Positions 44,223-55,331 of a stretch of 64,000 bases of DNA are shown one piece after another. Origin of the DNA: Dipteris shenzhenensis (lineage: Eukaryota > Polypodiophyta > Polypodiopsida > Gleicheniales); NCBI GenBank assembly GCA_047967505.1, contig CM106541.1. The stretch is one strand, 5' to 3'. A program made the translations under genes and the position numbers. Every line of letters starts with the position of its first letter. The stretch's first letter is position 1. The notes beneath the pieces are model-generated. The model was given only the letters and a program-made list of their open reading frames with translations, did no database searches and was not told the origin of the DNA.

Positions 44223-47200
44223 ATGTCTACTTCAATTACTTGCATTTCATACAACATTCAAGGTCTTTGCAATGTCAATAAATGGAGACTTTTTTGGCAC
44301 TATGTACATAGAATGCACCCTGATGTAATTTCTTTACAGGAACACAACCAACACTTCTTGGCTGGCCAGCAAGGCCATTTTGCTGGTTAACTTTTCAGGG
44401 GTATGCATGCTGGTGAAACATGATATGCAGCCCACGGTTGCTTACAATGACCCCCAGGGTCGATGGATGGTGATCAGATGCATCTGTCATGCTGATCTTT
44501 ATGAAATAGCATCTGTTTATGCCTCTCAAACTTCTGCGATAAGAGCTCGAATGTGGGCCTCCCTCAAACAATATCCATGGCTGTCCAATGCCTTTTTGTG
44601 TGGAGACTTTAATAACTCGCCAGCCATCCAAGACAACACCACTCATCGTTCTCACATGATCCCCACTGAGCTTCGACATTGGGAAGATATGCTTTCTTTC
44701 TTGCATGCAGAAGATTTATGGCTCTCAACAAGGGATAGAGATATGGGTTACACATACCATCACAATGCCTTTACTCATTACTGGGCTCGACTTGACAGAT
44801 GGTACTTGTTGCATGCTCAGCAGTATGCTAGTTTCACATGCCTCTTGCTATCTGATCACTTCCCAGTATGCTTGACATTATCTATAGCACGTTTGACAGA
44901 TGATATGCCTTTTTTTGGTCGTCGCCTGCTCCATGTTAATGGTGCTTATTTGCTGCATCAACAATTTCAGAACATGGTGAGAGTGGCAGTCCGCCCCCTC
45001 CTTTCACATGCTCAGGAGGACATGGATTTCGCCTGGATCAGTCTTACTCATCGTTTGCAGGCTATCATCCAAGATTATGGACGGGGTTACATGAAAAACC
45101 TCAGGCTTAAGCTGAAATGGGCTCAATCTCATAAGCAACAAATGGATTTAATCAGCTCTCATAGGCAGCTCACCTCCTCTGAACAGGATTCCTGTGCTTA
45201 TGCGGTTCACATCATCCATCAAAATGATCTTCGCACATTAAAGAAGTGGCAAATCCGAGCTCGCATGAAACCCATTTTGGATAAGGGCTGCTCCTCCAAA
45301 GCCTTCTTTAAAAACCTGCATGCGGATAGGCGAAAGGAGGATATTTGTAGAATTAGGCAAGATGATGGCACTTGGACCACATCCAAATCATAATTGGAAT
45401 CGCAATGCTCTAGTCATTTCCAGCATCTCTTTTCTCCTCAGCCTAATCATTCAATGCAAGTGAATGCAGCTAGGTCTCAATTTCTGATGCATGTTCAGCC
45501 CATATTGTCCCCGGAACGGGCTCGTGCACTGGAGCAGCCCTTTATGCTTAATGAACTGGATGATGCTCTGAGTCATTTACGTAAAGCCAGCTCTCTTGCT
45601 TGGGATGGATTGACTGTAGAATTCTTCCGTGCATTTTGGGGTGATCTCAAGAACACTCTGCTTCTTATGATCAATCATGCTTGGGCAAAACAATCTCTTC
45701 CTCCTTCTTGGAAACATGGCCTTGTCAAATTGATCCCCAAAAAAAGGTTGTGTGAGACAATGGCTGATTGGCGGCCCATATCTCTTATGCCAGTCATTCA
45801 CAAACTCATTGCCAAAATGATTGTCCTCAGGGTTCGATTTATCTTGCAAGCAGGACTTCATCCTAGGCAGTATGGGTTTGTTCCCAGAAGACAGATTACT
45901 GATAATATCTCCAATGCTTTGATTGCAATTGAGTATGCCAAATATTCTAAACAAGATGTTCTCATTCTGCAAGTGGACATTGCCAAAGCATTTGATACTG
46001 TCCATTGGGATTTTGTTTCTCAAACTATGCATAAATTGGGATTTGGCCCTCGGCTGGTCCATATTATTTACTGGCTCTATTCTCATGCCACTGCGCAGTG
46101 TTTGCTTGGAGGTGGGTTGTCAAGAGCGTGGACTATGACCCGCTCAGTGAGACAAGGTTGCCCTCTTATTTCGCTACTATATGCCATTGCTACTCATCCG
46201 TTATTGTTGCATATGGACCATCTTACAACTACAGGGCAGCTTCATGGCTTGCAAAGTTCAGGGGCACAGCCGTTTCTTGCACAGGCATATGCTGATGATT
46301 CATATTTCATGCCCAGGAATTCTCAAAGTGACCTCTCTCACTTGATGTGTACTCTGAATGATTTTGGCATAGCTGCTGGACTGCATATTAACTTTCAGAA
46401 ATCGAATCTTTTAGCATTGCAAGAAGCTGATTGGCATGCACTTCTCTTGCCAGGCCACATCCTCCCTTCCCATACGCTTGTGAGGCATCTAGGATATCCC
46501 ATTGGCTGGAATATTACCGGTGCTTCAAAAGATCAAAAGAGGCATTTGTCCACTTGGCCTCTACATGTTCGACTTCGGATAGTACAGTCTATCACTATGG
46601 CATACGTGCAATTTTATTTGCCTCTTCTTCCCTGGTCTTTTAAGCATTTGGCTTCCTATATGTCCCAAGCTATGGAGATATTTTGGAAAAGCAAATCTCA
46701 CAAAAAGGCATTGCGACTTCTTCCCATGCAGGCTGTTTGTTCTCCTAAGACTCATGGGGGACTGAATATTCTCAATCTTCAGTTTCATATGCTGGCAAGA
46801 AAGAGCACTATGATTGCTGATTTTTTCCAGCAAAAACAGCCATGGGCTATTATGTTAGCAGCTATGTGTGGAAACATGACGTCCCATGCATATGGGCATT
46901 GGATTACAGATCACTGGGATGCAGTCATGACCACATTTCAGGGGAAAATTCCTGGTTGTCCTCTCTCTACTGCTTTTATTCATGATTGGAAGAGAATTCT
47001 CTCTTATGCTAAATGGACAGGTGCTTCTTCCCATCATGGTAATTCATTTCGCTTGGAAAGCATCCATTGGAGCAAGGTGTTTGAAATGCCTCTCGCTTTG
47101 CAGGCACCTATTAAAGCATATAATCTTATGAAACTCGGCATAAGATTTATCGGAGATGTTGTGGATCAACATGGTTATGTGCTTTCATTCCCACAAGCTT

Positions 47201-47950
47201 GTAGGACATTCCCCTTGGGTCTGCATCATCGGCCCATTTGGAGAATTGTTGTAGCCATTTGTTCCTGTTCCTCCACTGTTTGCACAGGACAGATTGTTGG
47301 ACTGGAATCTGACTTCCTTATCCCCTGCTACCTGTTCGCTTTCAATGCATAATATGGCCTTATCGATGGTTTACAGATTTCTTCTTCCACCGCCATGGAT
47401 TGATAAGCATGCCAACACTCTTTGGAATTTGGATAGGCCTCTATCTTGGTGGCAATCACAACTCAAGAAAACTTGGAAAGCCAAATTGCCATTGAAACAG
47501 CGGCTTTTCTTTTGGAGATGTATAGTGGGAGCTTTTTCTATTGGGGTGAAATTCGCAGCACGTCGCATTGCTTCCCCTTCCTGCCCCCGTTGCTCTTATC
47601 ACCATGAGACAGTTCCCCATTTGTTATGGTCTTGCCCGCACTCTCGGTTATTGATCACTCATGTTTCTCATTTGCTGCAGCTTCGGTTTCCCTCTATCAA
47701 ATTTGGGAAACTCTTCTGGATGTTTGGATACTTCTCATCCCAGATGTCTCCATTCCTTCTTTTCTTTCACTGGACTCGCTTTTGGGTACTCTCGACTATT
47801 TGGACACAGAGATTGCATTCTAGGATGGGACAACAGTCTCCTCAAGCATATGCTTTCTTCAAAATGTCCCTCAAGCAATCTTTATATGATAGTTTTGCTG
47901 CGAAGGACTTGGATGTTACTAGCCTTGAAGTGTTTTCTGACTGTTTTTGA
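44223..47950 (+). pseudogene. LINE A ORF2 (endonuclease, RT, zf-RVT), frameshifted
   Basis: MSTSITCISYNIQGLCNVNKW opens the endonuclease; Asn (YNIQG) and Glu (LQEH) are present, then a deletion near 44390 costs about 12 residues and the frame. GDFNNSP, the YHHN block, RLDRW and SDHFPV follow, but the stretch before SDH (present in B) is deleted. A TAA at 45391 interrupts the linker. RT spans about 45590-46500 with LIPKKRLCETMADWRPISLM, VDIAKAFDTVHWDF and YADDSYFM; part of the thumb is deleted near 46520. A slip near 47250 precedes zf-RVT (CPRCSYHHETVPHLLWSC) and the end SLEVFSDCF. Confidence 0.92.
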
Positions 47951-48138
47951 TTTTTCAATTAGGCTCTCTTTTGGAGTCTAATGACATGTACATTGATCTC
48001 ATGTTAATAATAGTCACCAGTTTCACAAAAAAAGTGTGTGTGTAAAGTGTAACTCTGAGAACAGTGTGTGTGTGTAAGCTTGAAGGTGTGAGAGCTCGAG
48101 AGTGTGAGAGAGAGCAGGTCGCAAGACAGAGGAGGCCC

Positions 48139-48510
48139 CGTACAGCTCCCCCATCTGTCCGTACACCTGTACGGTCGCCACACAGGTGCTGTACGGCCGT
48201 ACGACCAAGCCCGCTCCTTCCTGCGCAACCTCGTGCAATCCCGCTCCAGTTGTGTGTGTGTGCATTGCCATCGTTGTTCCCTTCTCAAGCCCCTCCGTGC
48301 GTCCGTACACCCCCGCCTTCTCCGTACAGTCTAGCCCCCCTGCCCTCCGTCAGCATCTCTATCCTGCCCGTTTTGTTCCGTACAGCCTCTGTCTGTCCTA
48401 TCAGCACTCTGTACAGTCCGTACGGTCCTGTCTATCCGTATTGTCCATACAGCTTCCTCTTGTCCGTACTGTTTTCCCTATTTCTCCCGTGCTGTTTGCT
48501 CTATTCAAAC
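48139..48510 (+). promoter_or_regulatory. GTAC-rich 5' leader of LINE B
   Basis: About 12 GTAC cores, nearly all at the positions seen in LINE A; a few have decayed (CCATACAG, CCGTATTG). Confidence 0.65.
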
Positions 48511-48568
48511 CCTGCTGTACAGCTCTAGTTCTCTCTTCCTCTTCATCAATCTTACCCTGCTTAACTCC

Positions 48569-49774
48569 ATGGAGGACCATCTCAAAAGCTATTCCCGGAA
48601 GGACCTGTCCCAGGACTGCAAAAGACAGCAAGTTGATTTTTCTACTTCAGCCTCTGTAGATGCTCACTATGTTTTCGACATGCTCAAGGATGAATTTCAT
48701 CACAGCCGGAAGGAGTGGGCCAAACCTCCCCCGGCCCTTAAATATAAGCTGAAGTTGCCCTCTTTGGTTGCTCCTCTCCGAAAGTTTTCTCAGCAAGCAG
48801 TCATCATTTTCTTTCCAGGGAAGCTACCTTCAGCAAATGATGTAGCTCAGTGGGTTCAGGCTTTGTTGGGAGGTTGCTTTGTTGAAGGAGTATATTTTGC
48901 TTCTCGAGGTTTTTATGAAGTGCACTTTTTGGATGCCTCATATCGTCAGCAGATATTGGAGATGTCCCCTCTATTCTATGGCAGACAAATGGTCCATGTC
49001 ATGCCATGGTCGCCAAATAAGGATTATCACGGTCTCTTTCAACATCACTGCCCTGTATGGGTTGAGGTTGTGGATTTTCCGGACTATATGAGGGCTGAGT
49101 TACCAAGCCTGGCAGCTACTTTGGGGCAAGTTGTATGCCCACCCCGTCCTTCGGGTAATCGAAATCGGTTTTGTGTTCTTTGGGATACAGATCACCCAAC
49201 CCCTCCTTCTATTCCAGTAGAGGTAGAGGATGTCCCCTTGGGCGAAAAATATTTTGACTTGAAATGGGGAGTATTTGCAGGTGCTTGCTTCACATGTCAT
49301 AAGTTTGGCCACCTAGCTTCACAGTGTCCTGCAGTCCTGCATCAGCTCCCATCTACAGCCATTGCTCCAGAAAATATTTCCCCTCCAACTTATGGTCCGG
49401 GGCCTAAGGCTATGCCTAGCAAGTCGGGCGATATGGCATCTAAATCTGCCCCACCCAAAGAAAATGTGGTTCAGGTTCCAGCCAAGCAAAAGGATAAGGG
49501 AAAGGGCAAAATTTCAGAATCTCATGCCGCTCCTCAGGGTGCCTGGCAGCAACCCAAAAAGGTATTTGCGCTCAAGCCATGACCGTTACAATCTCGCCAT
49601 TGGGATGCCTCTACTTCCACCCCTGGTCAGGCCTCTACCCCTGCTGATAGCCTCACTTCTCAACTGTGGGTTGATGTGCTCAAGAGGAGCATCCCTGTAT
49701 GTGACAATGATGAGGATAATAGAGCTACTGATCCAGGAGGCCAAGTGGATGTCGATGTCATGGCTGAGGCCTGA
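48569..49774 (+). pseudogene. LINE B ORF1, one nonsense change near the end
   Basis: Open from MEDHLKSYSRKDLSQD to 49582 (337 residues), where CGA of LINE A is TGA here. The homologous reading frame continues to the stop at 49772-49774. DUF4283-like region at residues about 50-220; knuckle CFTCHKFGHLASQC at about 235-248; then a lysine-rich tail. The truncated protein keeps the RNA-binding domain and knuckle, so a partial function cannot be excluded. Confidence 0.9.
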
Positions 49775-49798
49775 CAACTTACACCTTCACTATGCTTT

Positions 49799-52700
49799 TT
49801 GGCTCGGATCAGATGCATCTGTCATGCTGATCTTTATGAAATAGCATCTGTTTATGCCTCTCAGACTTCTGCGACAAGAGCTCGAATGTGGGCCTCCCTC
49901 AAACAATATCCATGGCTGTCCAATGCCCTTTTGTGTGGAGACTTTAATAACTCGCCAGCCATCCAAGACAACACCACTCATCGTTCTCACATGATCCCCA
50001 CTGAGCTTCGACATTGGGAAGATATGCTTTCTTTCTTGCATGCAGAAGATTTATGGCTCTCAACAAGGGATAGAGATATGCGTTACACATACCATCACAA
50101 TGCCTTTACTCATTACTGGGCTCGACTTGACAGATGGTATTTGTTGCATGCTCAGCAGTATGCTAGTTTCACATGTGCACTATGGGTTGATCATTCCCTC
50201 TTGCTATCTGATCACTTCCCTGTATGCTTGACATTATCTATAGCACGTTTGACAGATGATATGCCTTTTTTTGGTCGTCGCCTACTCCATGTTAATGGTG
50301 CTTATTTGCTGCATCAACAATTTCAGAACATGGTGAGAATGGCCGTCCGCCCCCTCCTTTCACATGCTCAGGTGGACATGGATTTCGCCTGGATCAGTCT
50401 TGCTCATCGTTTGCAGGCTATCATTCAAGATTATGGACGGAGTTACATGGGAAACCTCAGGCTTAAGCTGAAATGGGCTCAATCTCATAAGCAACAAATG
50501 GATTTAATCAGCTCTCATAGGCAGCTCACCTCCTCTGAACACGATTCCTGTGCTTATGCGGTTCACATCATCCATCAAAATGATCTTCGCAAATTAAGAA
50601 GTGGCAAATCCGAGCTCGCATGAAACCCATTTTGGATAAGGGCTGCTCCTCCAAAGCCTTCTTTAAAAGCCTGCATGCGGATAGGCGAAAGAAGGATATT
50701 TGCAGAATCAGGCAAGATGATGGCACCTGGACCACATCCAAATCAGAATTGGAATCGCAATGCTCTAGTCATTTCCAGCATCTCTTTTCTCCTCAGCCTG
50801 ATCATTCAATGCAAGTGAATGCAGCTAGGTCTCAATTTTTGATGCATGTTCAGCCCATATTGTCCCCGGAACGGGCTCGTGCACTGGAGCAGCCCTTTAT
50901 GCTCTGAGTCATTTACGTAAAGCCAGCTCTCCTGCTTGGGATGGATTGACTGTAGAATTCTTCCGTGCATTTTGGGGTGATCTCAAGAACACTCTGCTTC
51001 TTATGATCAATCATGCTTGGGCAAAACAATCTCTTCCTCCTTCTTGGAAACATGGCCTTGTCAAATTGATCCCCAAAAAAAGGTTGTGTGAGACAATGGC
51101 TGATTGGCGGCCCATATTTCTTATGCCAGTCATTTACAAACTCATTGCTAAAATGATTGTCCTCAGGGTTCGATTTATCTTGCAAGTAGGACTTCATCCT
51201 AGGCAGTATGGGTTTGTTTCCAGAAGACAGATCACTGATAATATCTCCAATGCTTTGCTTGCAATTGAGTATGCCGAATATTCTAAACAAGATGTTCTCA
51301 TTCTGCAAGTGGACATTGCCAAAGCATTTGATACTGTCCATTGGGATTTTATTTCTCAGACTATGCATAAATTGGGATTTGGCCCTCGGCTGGTCCATAT
51401 TATTTACTGGCTCTATTCTCATGCCACTGCGCAGTGTTTGCTTGGTGGTGGGTTGTCGAGCATGGACTATGACCCGCTCAGCGAGATAGGGTTGCCCTCT
51501 TAGTTCGCTACTATATGCCATTGCTACTCATCCATTATTGTTGCATATGGACCATCTTACAACTACAGGGCAGCTTCATGGCTTGCAAATTCCAGGGGCA
51601 CAGCCGTTTCTTGCACACGCATATGCTGATGATTCATATTTCATGCCCAGGAATTCTCAAAGTGACCTCTCTCACTTGATGCGTACTCTGAATGATTTTG
51701 GCATAGCTGCTGGACTGCATATTAACTTTCAGAAATCGAATCTTTTAGCATTGAAAGAAGCTGATTGGCATGCACTTCTCTGGCCAGGCCACATCCTCCC
51801 TTCCCATACTCTTGTGAGACATCTAGGATATCCCATTGGCTGGAATATTACCCCTCAACAACAGATCAAATGGGTGCTTCAAAAGATCAACAAGAAGCTA
51901 GAATACTGGCATTTGTCCACTTGGCCCCTACATGTTCGACTTCGGATAGTACAGTCTATCATTATGGCATACGTGCAATTTTATTTGCCTCTTCTTCCCT
52001 GGTCTTTTACGCATTTGGCATCCTATATGTCCCATGCTATGGAGATATTTTGGAAAAACAAATCTCACAAAAAGGCATTGCGACTTCTTCCCATGCAGGC
52101 TGTTTGTTCTCCTAAGACTCATGGGGGACTGAATATTCTCAATCTTCAGTTTCATATGCTGGCAAGAAAGAGCACTATGATTGCTGATTTTTTTCAGCAA
52201 AAACAGCCATGGGCTATTATGTTAGCAGCTATGTGTGGAAACATGACGTCCCATGCATATGGGCATTGGATTACAGATCACTGGGATGCAGTCATGACCA
52301 CATTTCAGGGGAAAATTCCTGGTTGTCCTCTCTCTACTGCTTTTATTCATGATTGGAAGAGAATTCCCTCTTATGCTAAATGGACAGGTGCTTCTTCCCA
52401 TCATGGTAATTCATTTCGCTTGGAAAGCATCCATTGGAGCAAGGTGTTTGAATTGCCTCTCGCTTTACAGGCACCTATTAAAGCATATAATCTTATGAAA
52501 CTCGGCATAAGATTTATCGGAGATGTTGTGGATCAACATGGTTATGTGCTTTCATTCCCACAAGCTTGTAGGACATTCCCCTTGGGCCAGCATCATCGGC
52601 CCATTTGGAGAATACTTACAACTATGTTGCAGCCATTTGTTCCTGTTCCTCCACTGTTTGCACAGGACAGATTGCTGGACTGGAATCCGACTTCCTTATC

Positions 52701-53326
52701 CCCTGCTACCTGTTCGCTTTCAATGCATAATCTGGCCTCCTCGATGGTTTACAGATTTCTTCTTCCACCGCCATGGATTGATAAGCATGCCAACACTCTT
52801 TGGAATTTGGATAGGCCTCTATCTTGGTGGCAATCACGACTCAAGAAAACTTGGAAAGCCAAATTGCCATTAAAACAGCGGCTTTTCTTTTGGAGATATA
52901 TAGTGGGAGCTTTTTCCATTGGGGTGAAATTGGCAGCACGTCGCATTGCTTCCCCTTCCTGCCCCCGTTGCTCTTATCACCGTGAGACAGTTCCCCATTT
53001 GTTATGGTCTTGCCCGCACTCTCGGTTATCGATCACTCATGTTTCTCATTTGATGCGGCTTCGGTTTCCCTCTATCAGATTTGGGAAACTCTTCTGGATG
53101 TTTGGATACTTCTCATCCCAGATGTCTCCATTCCTCCTTTTCTTTCACTGGACTCGTTTTTGGGTACTCTGGACTATTTGGACACAGAGATTGCATTCTA
53201 GGATGGGACAACAGTTTCCTCAGGCATATGCTTTCTTCAGAATGTCCCTCAAGCAATCTTTATATGATGTATGCTGTGAGGGACTTGGATGTTACTAGCC
53301 TTGAAGTGTTTTCTGACTGTTTTTGA
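49799..53326 (+). pseudogene. LINE B ORF2, N-terminus deleted, multiple frameshifts
   Basis: The first ~85 residues of the endonuclease, including catalytic Asn and Glu, are missing. Remaining: GDFNNSP, RLDRWY and SDHFPV. Slips or deletions occur near 50590, at 50904 (19 bp lost within MLNELDDAL), near 51465 and near 53270. RT motifs VDIAKAFDTVHWDF and AYADDSYFM are intact in separate frames; from 51538 to 53298 one frame of 586 codons runs through the thumb and zf-RVT (CPRCSYHRETVPHLLWSC). It cannot encode a working ORF2p. Confidence 0.92.
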
Positions 53327-53414
53327 GTTCTTCCATTAGGCTCTCTTTTGGAGTCTAATGACATGTACATTGATCTCATGTTAATAATATAGTCACTAGT
53401 TTCACAAAAAAAAA

Positions 53415-53459
53415 GTGCGTGTGTGTAAAATATATGCACTGGATATTACCAAAAAAAAA
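53415..53459 (+). mobile_element. Possible ultra-short LINE 3' end between B and C
   Basis: GTGCGTGTGTGT, then AAAATATATGCACTGGATATTACC, then nine A, then GTGTGTG. A unique stub of under 30 bp with its own A tail and GT flanks looks like an extremely 5'-truncated insertion. Confidence 0.45.
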
Positions 53460-53478
53460 GTGTGTGTGTGTGTGCGTG

Positions 53479-53525
<47 letters not shown>

Positions 53526-53699
53526 AGGGGTGTGTGTGTGTGTGGAGTGAGTGTGTGAGTGAGTAAGAGGTAGGGGCGGTGGTGTGTGTGGTGTGTGTGG
53601 AGAGAGAGGTGCGTGCGTAGGAGCGTCGATCGTGAGGGTCTGAGTGCTTGCTGATCAGCGTCGTCCGTCATTGTTTGGCGCCCGTCTTTTTGTCCATAC

Positions 53700-54020
53700 C
53701 ATCGTACTGCCGCCGTACGGTTCCCGTACGGCTTCTGTGTCAGGTTACCTTACCATCGTGGCTCCATTCAACCCTGCACGACAGTTCTTACCTGCAGTCT
53801 TCCTTCCCAAAGTCCATACAGTCCGTCCGTACTTTTCCCGTTTAATCATTCCGTACAGTCGTTAACTCTTCCGTACAGACTGTCTGTTGTCCCGTACAGC
53901 CTGTCAGTGATCCCGTACAGCTTGTCAGTCCTTTCCTGCAATCTCTCAATCTGTCCGTACAGTTTCTGTCAGTTTCTTCGTTGCGTCCGTACAGTGCTTC
54001 ATCCCAGCGTCCGTACAGCC
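53700..54020 (+). promoter_or_regulatory. GTAC-rich 5' leader of LINE C
   Basis: About 11 GTAC cores in 320 bp, six of them as CCGTACAG. The surrounding sequence differs from LINEs A/B, so the motif is better kept than its context. Confidence 0.65.
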
Positions 54021-54086
54021 TGCCAGCCTTTCTTTGTGCCCTATCCAATTCTCCCTGTTTGATATCTGTTCAATCCCTTAGCCTCC

Positions 54087-55283
54087 ATGGCAGAAGCAAA
54101 CAAGTACTATGTCAAGAGAGCCCTCTCTCCTGAACCCAAAAGACAATTAAGGGAAGCCTCTTCCCCCATAGCTCCTTCTTCTGAAGATGCTTCCTATGTG
54201 TTTGATATGCTGAATGATGATTTTCAACAAAGCAGAAGGGAATGGATTCAACCTGCTCCGGAACTCACTTACAAAATGAAGCTGCCATCTCTTGTGCAAC
54301 CTTTGAAGAAGCTCTCTCAAACTGCAGTTATCATCTTTTTCCCAGGCAAAATTCCCTCTGCTAATGATGTGGGACAATGGGTGAATTCTCTCCTAGGTGG
54401 ATGCTTTGTAGAAGGAGTCTATTTTGCCTCCCGAGGATTTTATGAAGTTCATCTTTTGGATGCTTTGACAAAACAAAAGATGCTGGAAATGTCCCCTTTA
54501 TTTTTTGGTCGCCAGATGGTGCATATCATGCCCTGGTCCCCCAATAAGGACTATCAGAACCTCATAAAGCATCATTGCCCTATATGGGTTGAAGTGGTTG
54601 ATTTTCCAGATTATATGAGAACAGAGCTTCCAGGTTTAGCTATGACATTGGGACAAGTGATCTGTCCCCCTCGTCCAACAGGTAATAAAAATCGTTTTTC
54701 CATCTTATGGGATACTGATAGACCGACCCCTTCTTCTATTGCAGTTGAGATTGAGGGTGTTAATTTGGGCAAGAAATATTTCACCTTAAAATGGGGCATT
54801 TTTGCTGGAGCTTGTTTTTCTTGTCACAAATTTGGGCATCTTGCTTCGGAGTGTCCTTCTATCCTTCATCCACCTCCTCCAGCTGCTATTCCTCTGCCAT
54901 CTAATAAAGGAGGTCAGAAGACATATGTGGAAAAGATTGAAGCTAAAGGAGCAAAGCCTTCAGTTCATACAGGGAGCCAGGCCAATTCAGCTCAAAATAA
55001 GGATAAAGGCAAAAGCAAGTTAGGAGAAAATATTTCATCATCTCATGACGGATGGCAGACTGCAAAGAAGACGGTGCCTCTCAAACAAAGACCTCTCCAA
55101 TCTCGTAATTGGGATGCCTCTGCTCCTTCTCCAGGACAATCTTCTACCTCTTCAAGCAGCCCCATCTCAAAGGCTTGGGTCAATGCAGTCAAGAAGGGTC
55201 TTCCCCTTTGTGAAGAAGATGATATTATCAGGGAATTGGAAGCTGAGGGTCAGCAAGACCCTGTGGCAATGGTAGAGGCTTGA
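54087..55283 (+). CDS. LINE C ORF1 protein, intact (DUF4283-like plus CCHC)
   Basis: 398 residues, MAEANKYYVKRALSPEPKRQ at the start. Residues about 30-60 (DASYVFDMLNDDFQQSRREW) and 65-230 form the DUF4283-like region of plant L1 ORF1 (KLPSLVQPLKKLSQTAVIIF, GGCFVEGVYFASRGFYEVH, PLFFGRQMVHIMPWSP, PIWVEVVDFPDYM). The knuckle C-FS-C-HKFG-H-LASE-C occupies 243-256. A Pro/Ser/Lys-rich tail follows and ends ...QQDPVAMVEA. The protein should bind LINE RNA in the ribonucleoprotein. The start is the first ATG shared with LINEs A/B in position. It is the only intact ORF1 in the array. Confidence 0.92.
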   Translation: MAEANKYYVKRALSPEPKRQLREASSPIAPSSEDASYVFDMLNDDFQQSRREWIQPAPELTYKMKLPSLVQPLKKLSQTAVIIFFPGKIPSANDVGQWVNSLLGGCFVEGVYFASRGFYEVHLLDALTKQKMLEMSPLFFGRQMVHIMPWSPNKDYQNLIKHHCPIWVEVVDFPDYMRTELPGLAMTLGQVICPPRPTGNKNRFSILWDTDRPTPSSIAVEIEGVNLGKKYFTLKWGIFAGACFSCHKFGHLASECPSILHPPPPAAIPLPSNKGGQKTYVEKIEAKGAKPSVHTGSQANSAQNKDKGKSKLGENISSSHDGWQTAKKTVPLKQRPLQSRNWDASAPSPGQSSTSSSSPISKAWVNAVKKGLPLCEEDDIIRELEAEGQQDPVAMVEA

Positions 55284-55331
55284 GGCCTCCCGCTCTTTTG
55301 GAGGACCGATCATTCTCTTGTATATATTTTC

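Larger units (their letters stand above)
42483..48033 (+). mobile_element. LINE A, full-length L1-like element
   Basis: 5' leader, ORF1, 47-nt spacer, ORF2, short 3' UTR and a seven-A tail at 48027-48033. Very similar to LINE B (by eye roughly 97 percent). (TG)n precedes it and GTGTGTGTG follows its tail. Confidence 0.9.
48034..53414 (+). mobile_element. LINE B, L1-like, endonuclease start deleted
   Basis: Begins right after the tail of LINE A with GTGTGTGTGT and ends in nine A at 53406-53414. The order is as in LINE A. About 267 bp covering the ORF2 start is deleted (joined at GGCTCGGATCAG). Confidence 0.9.
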
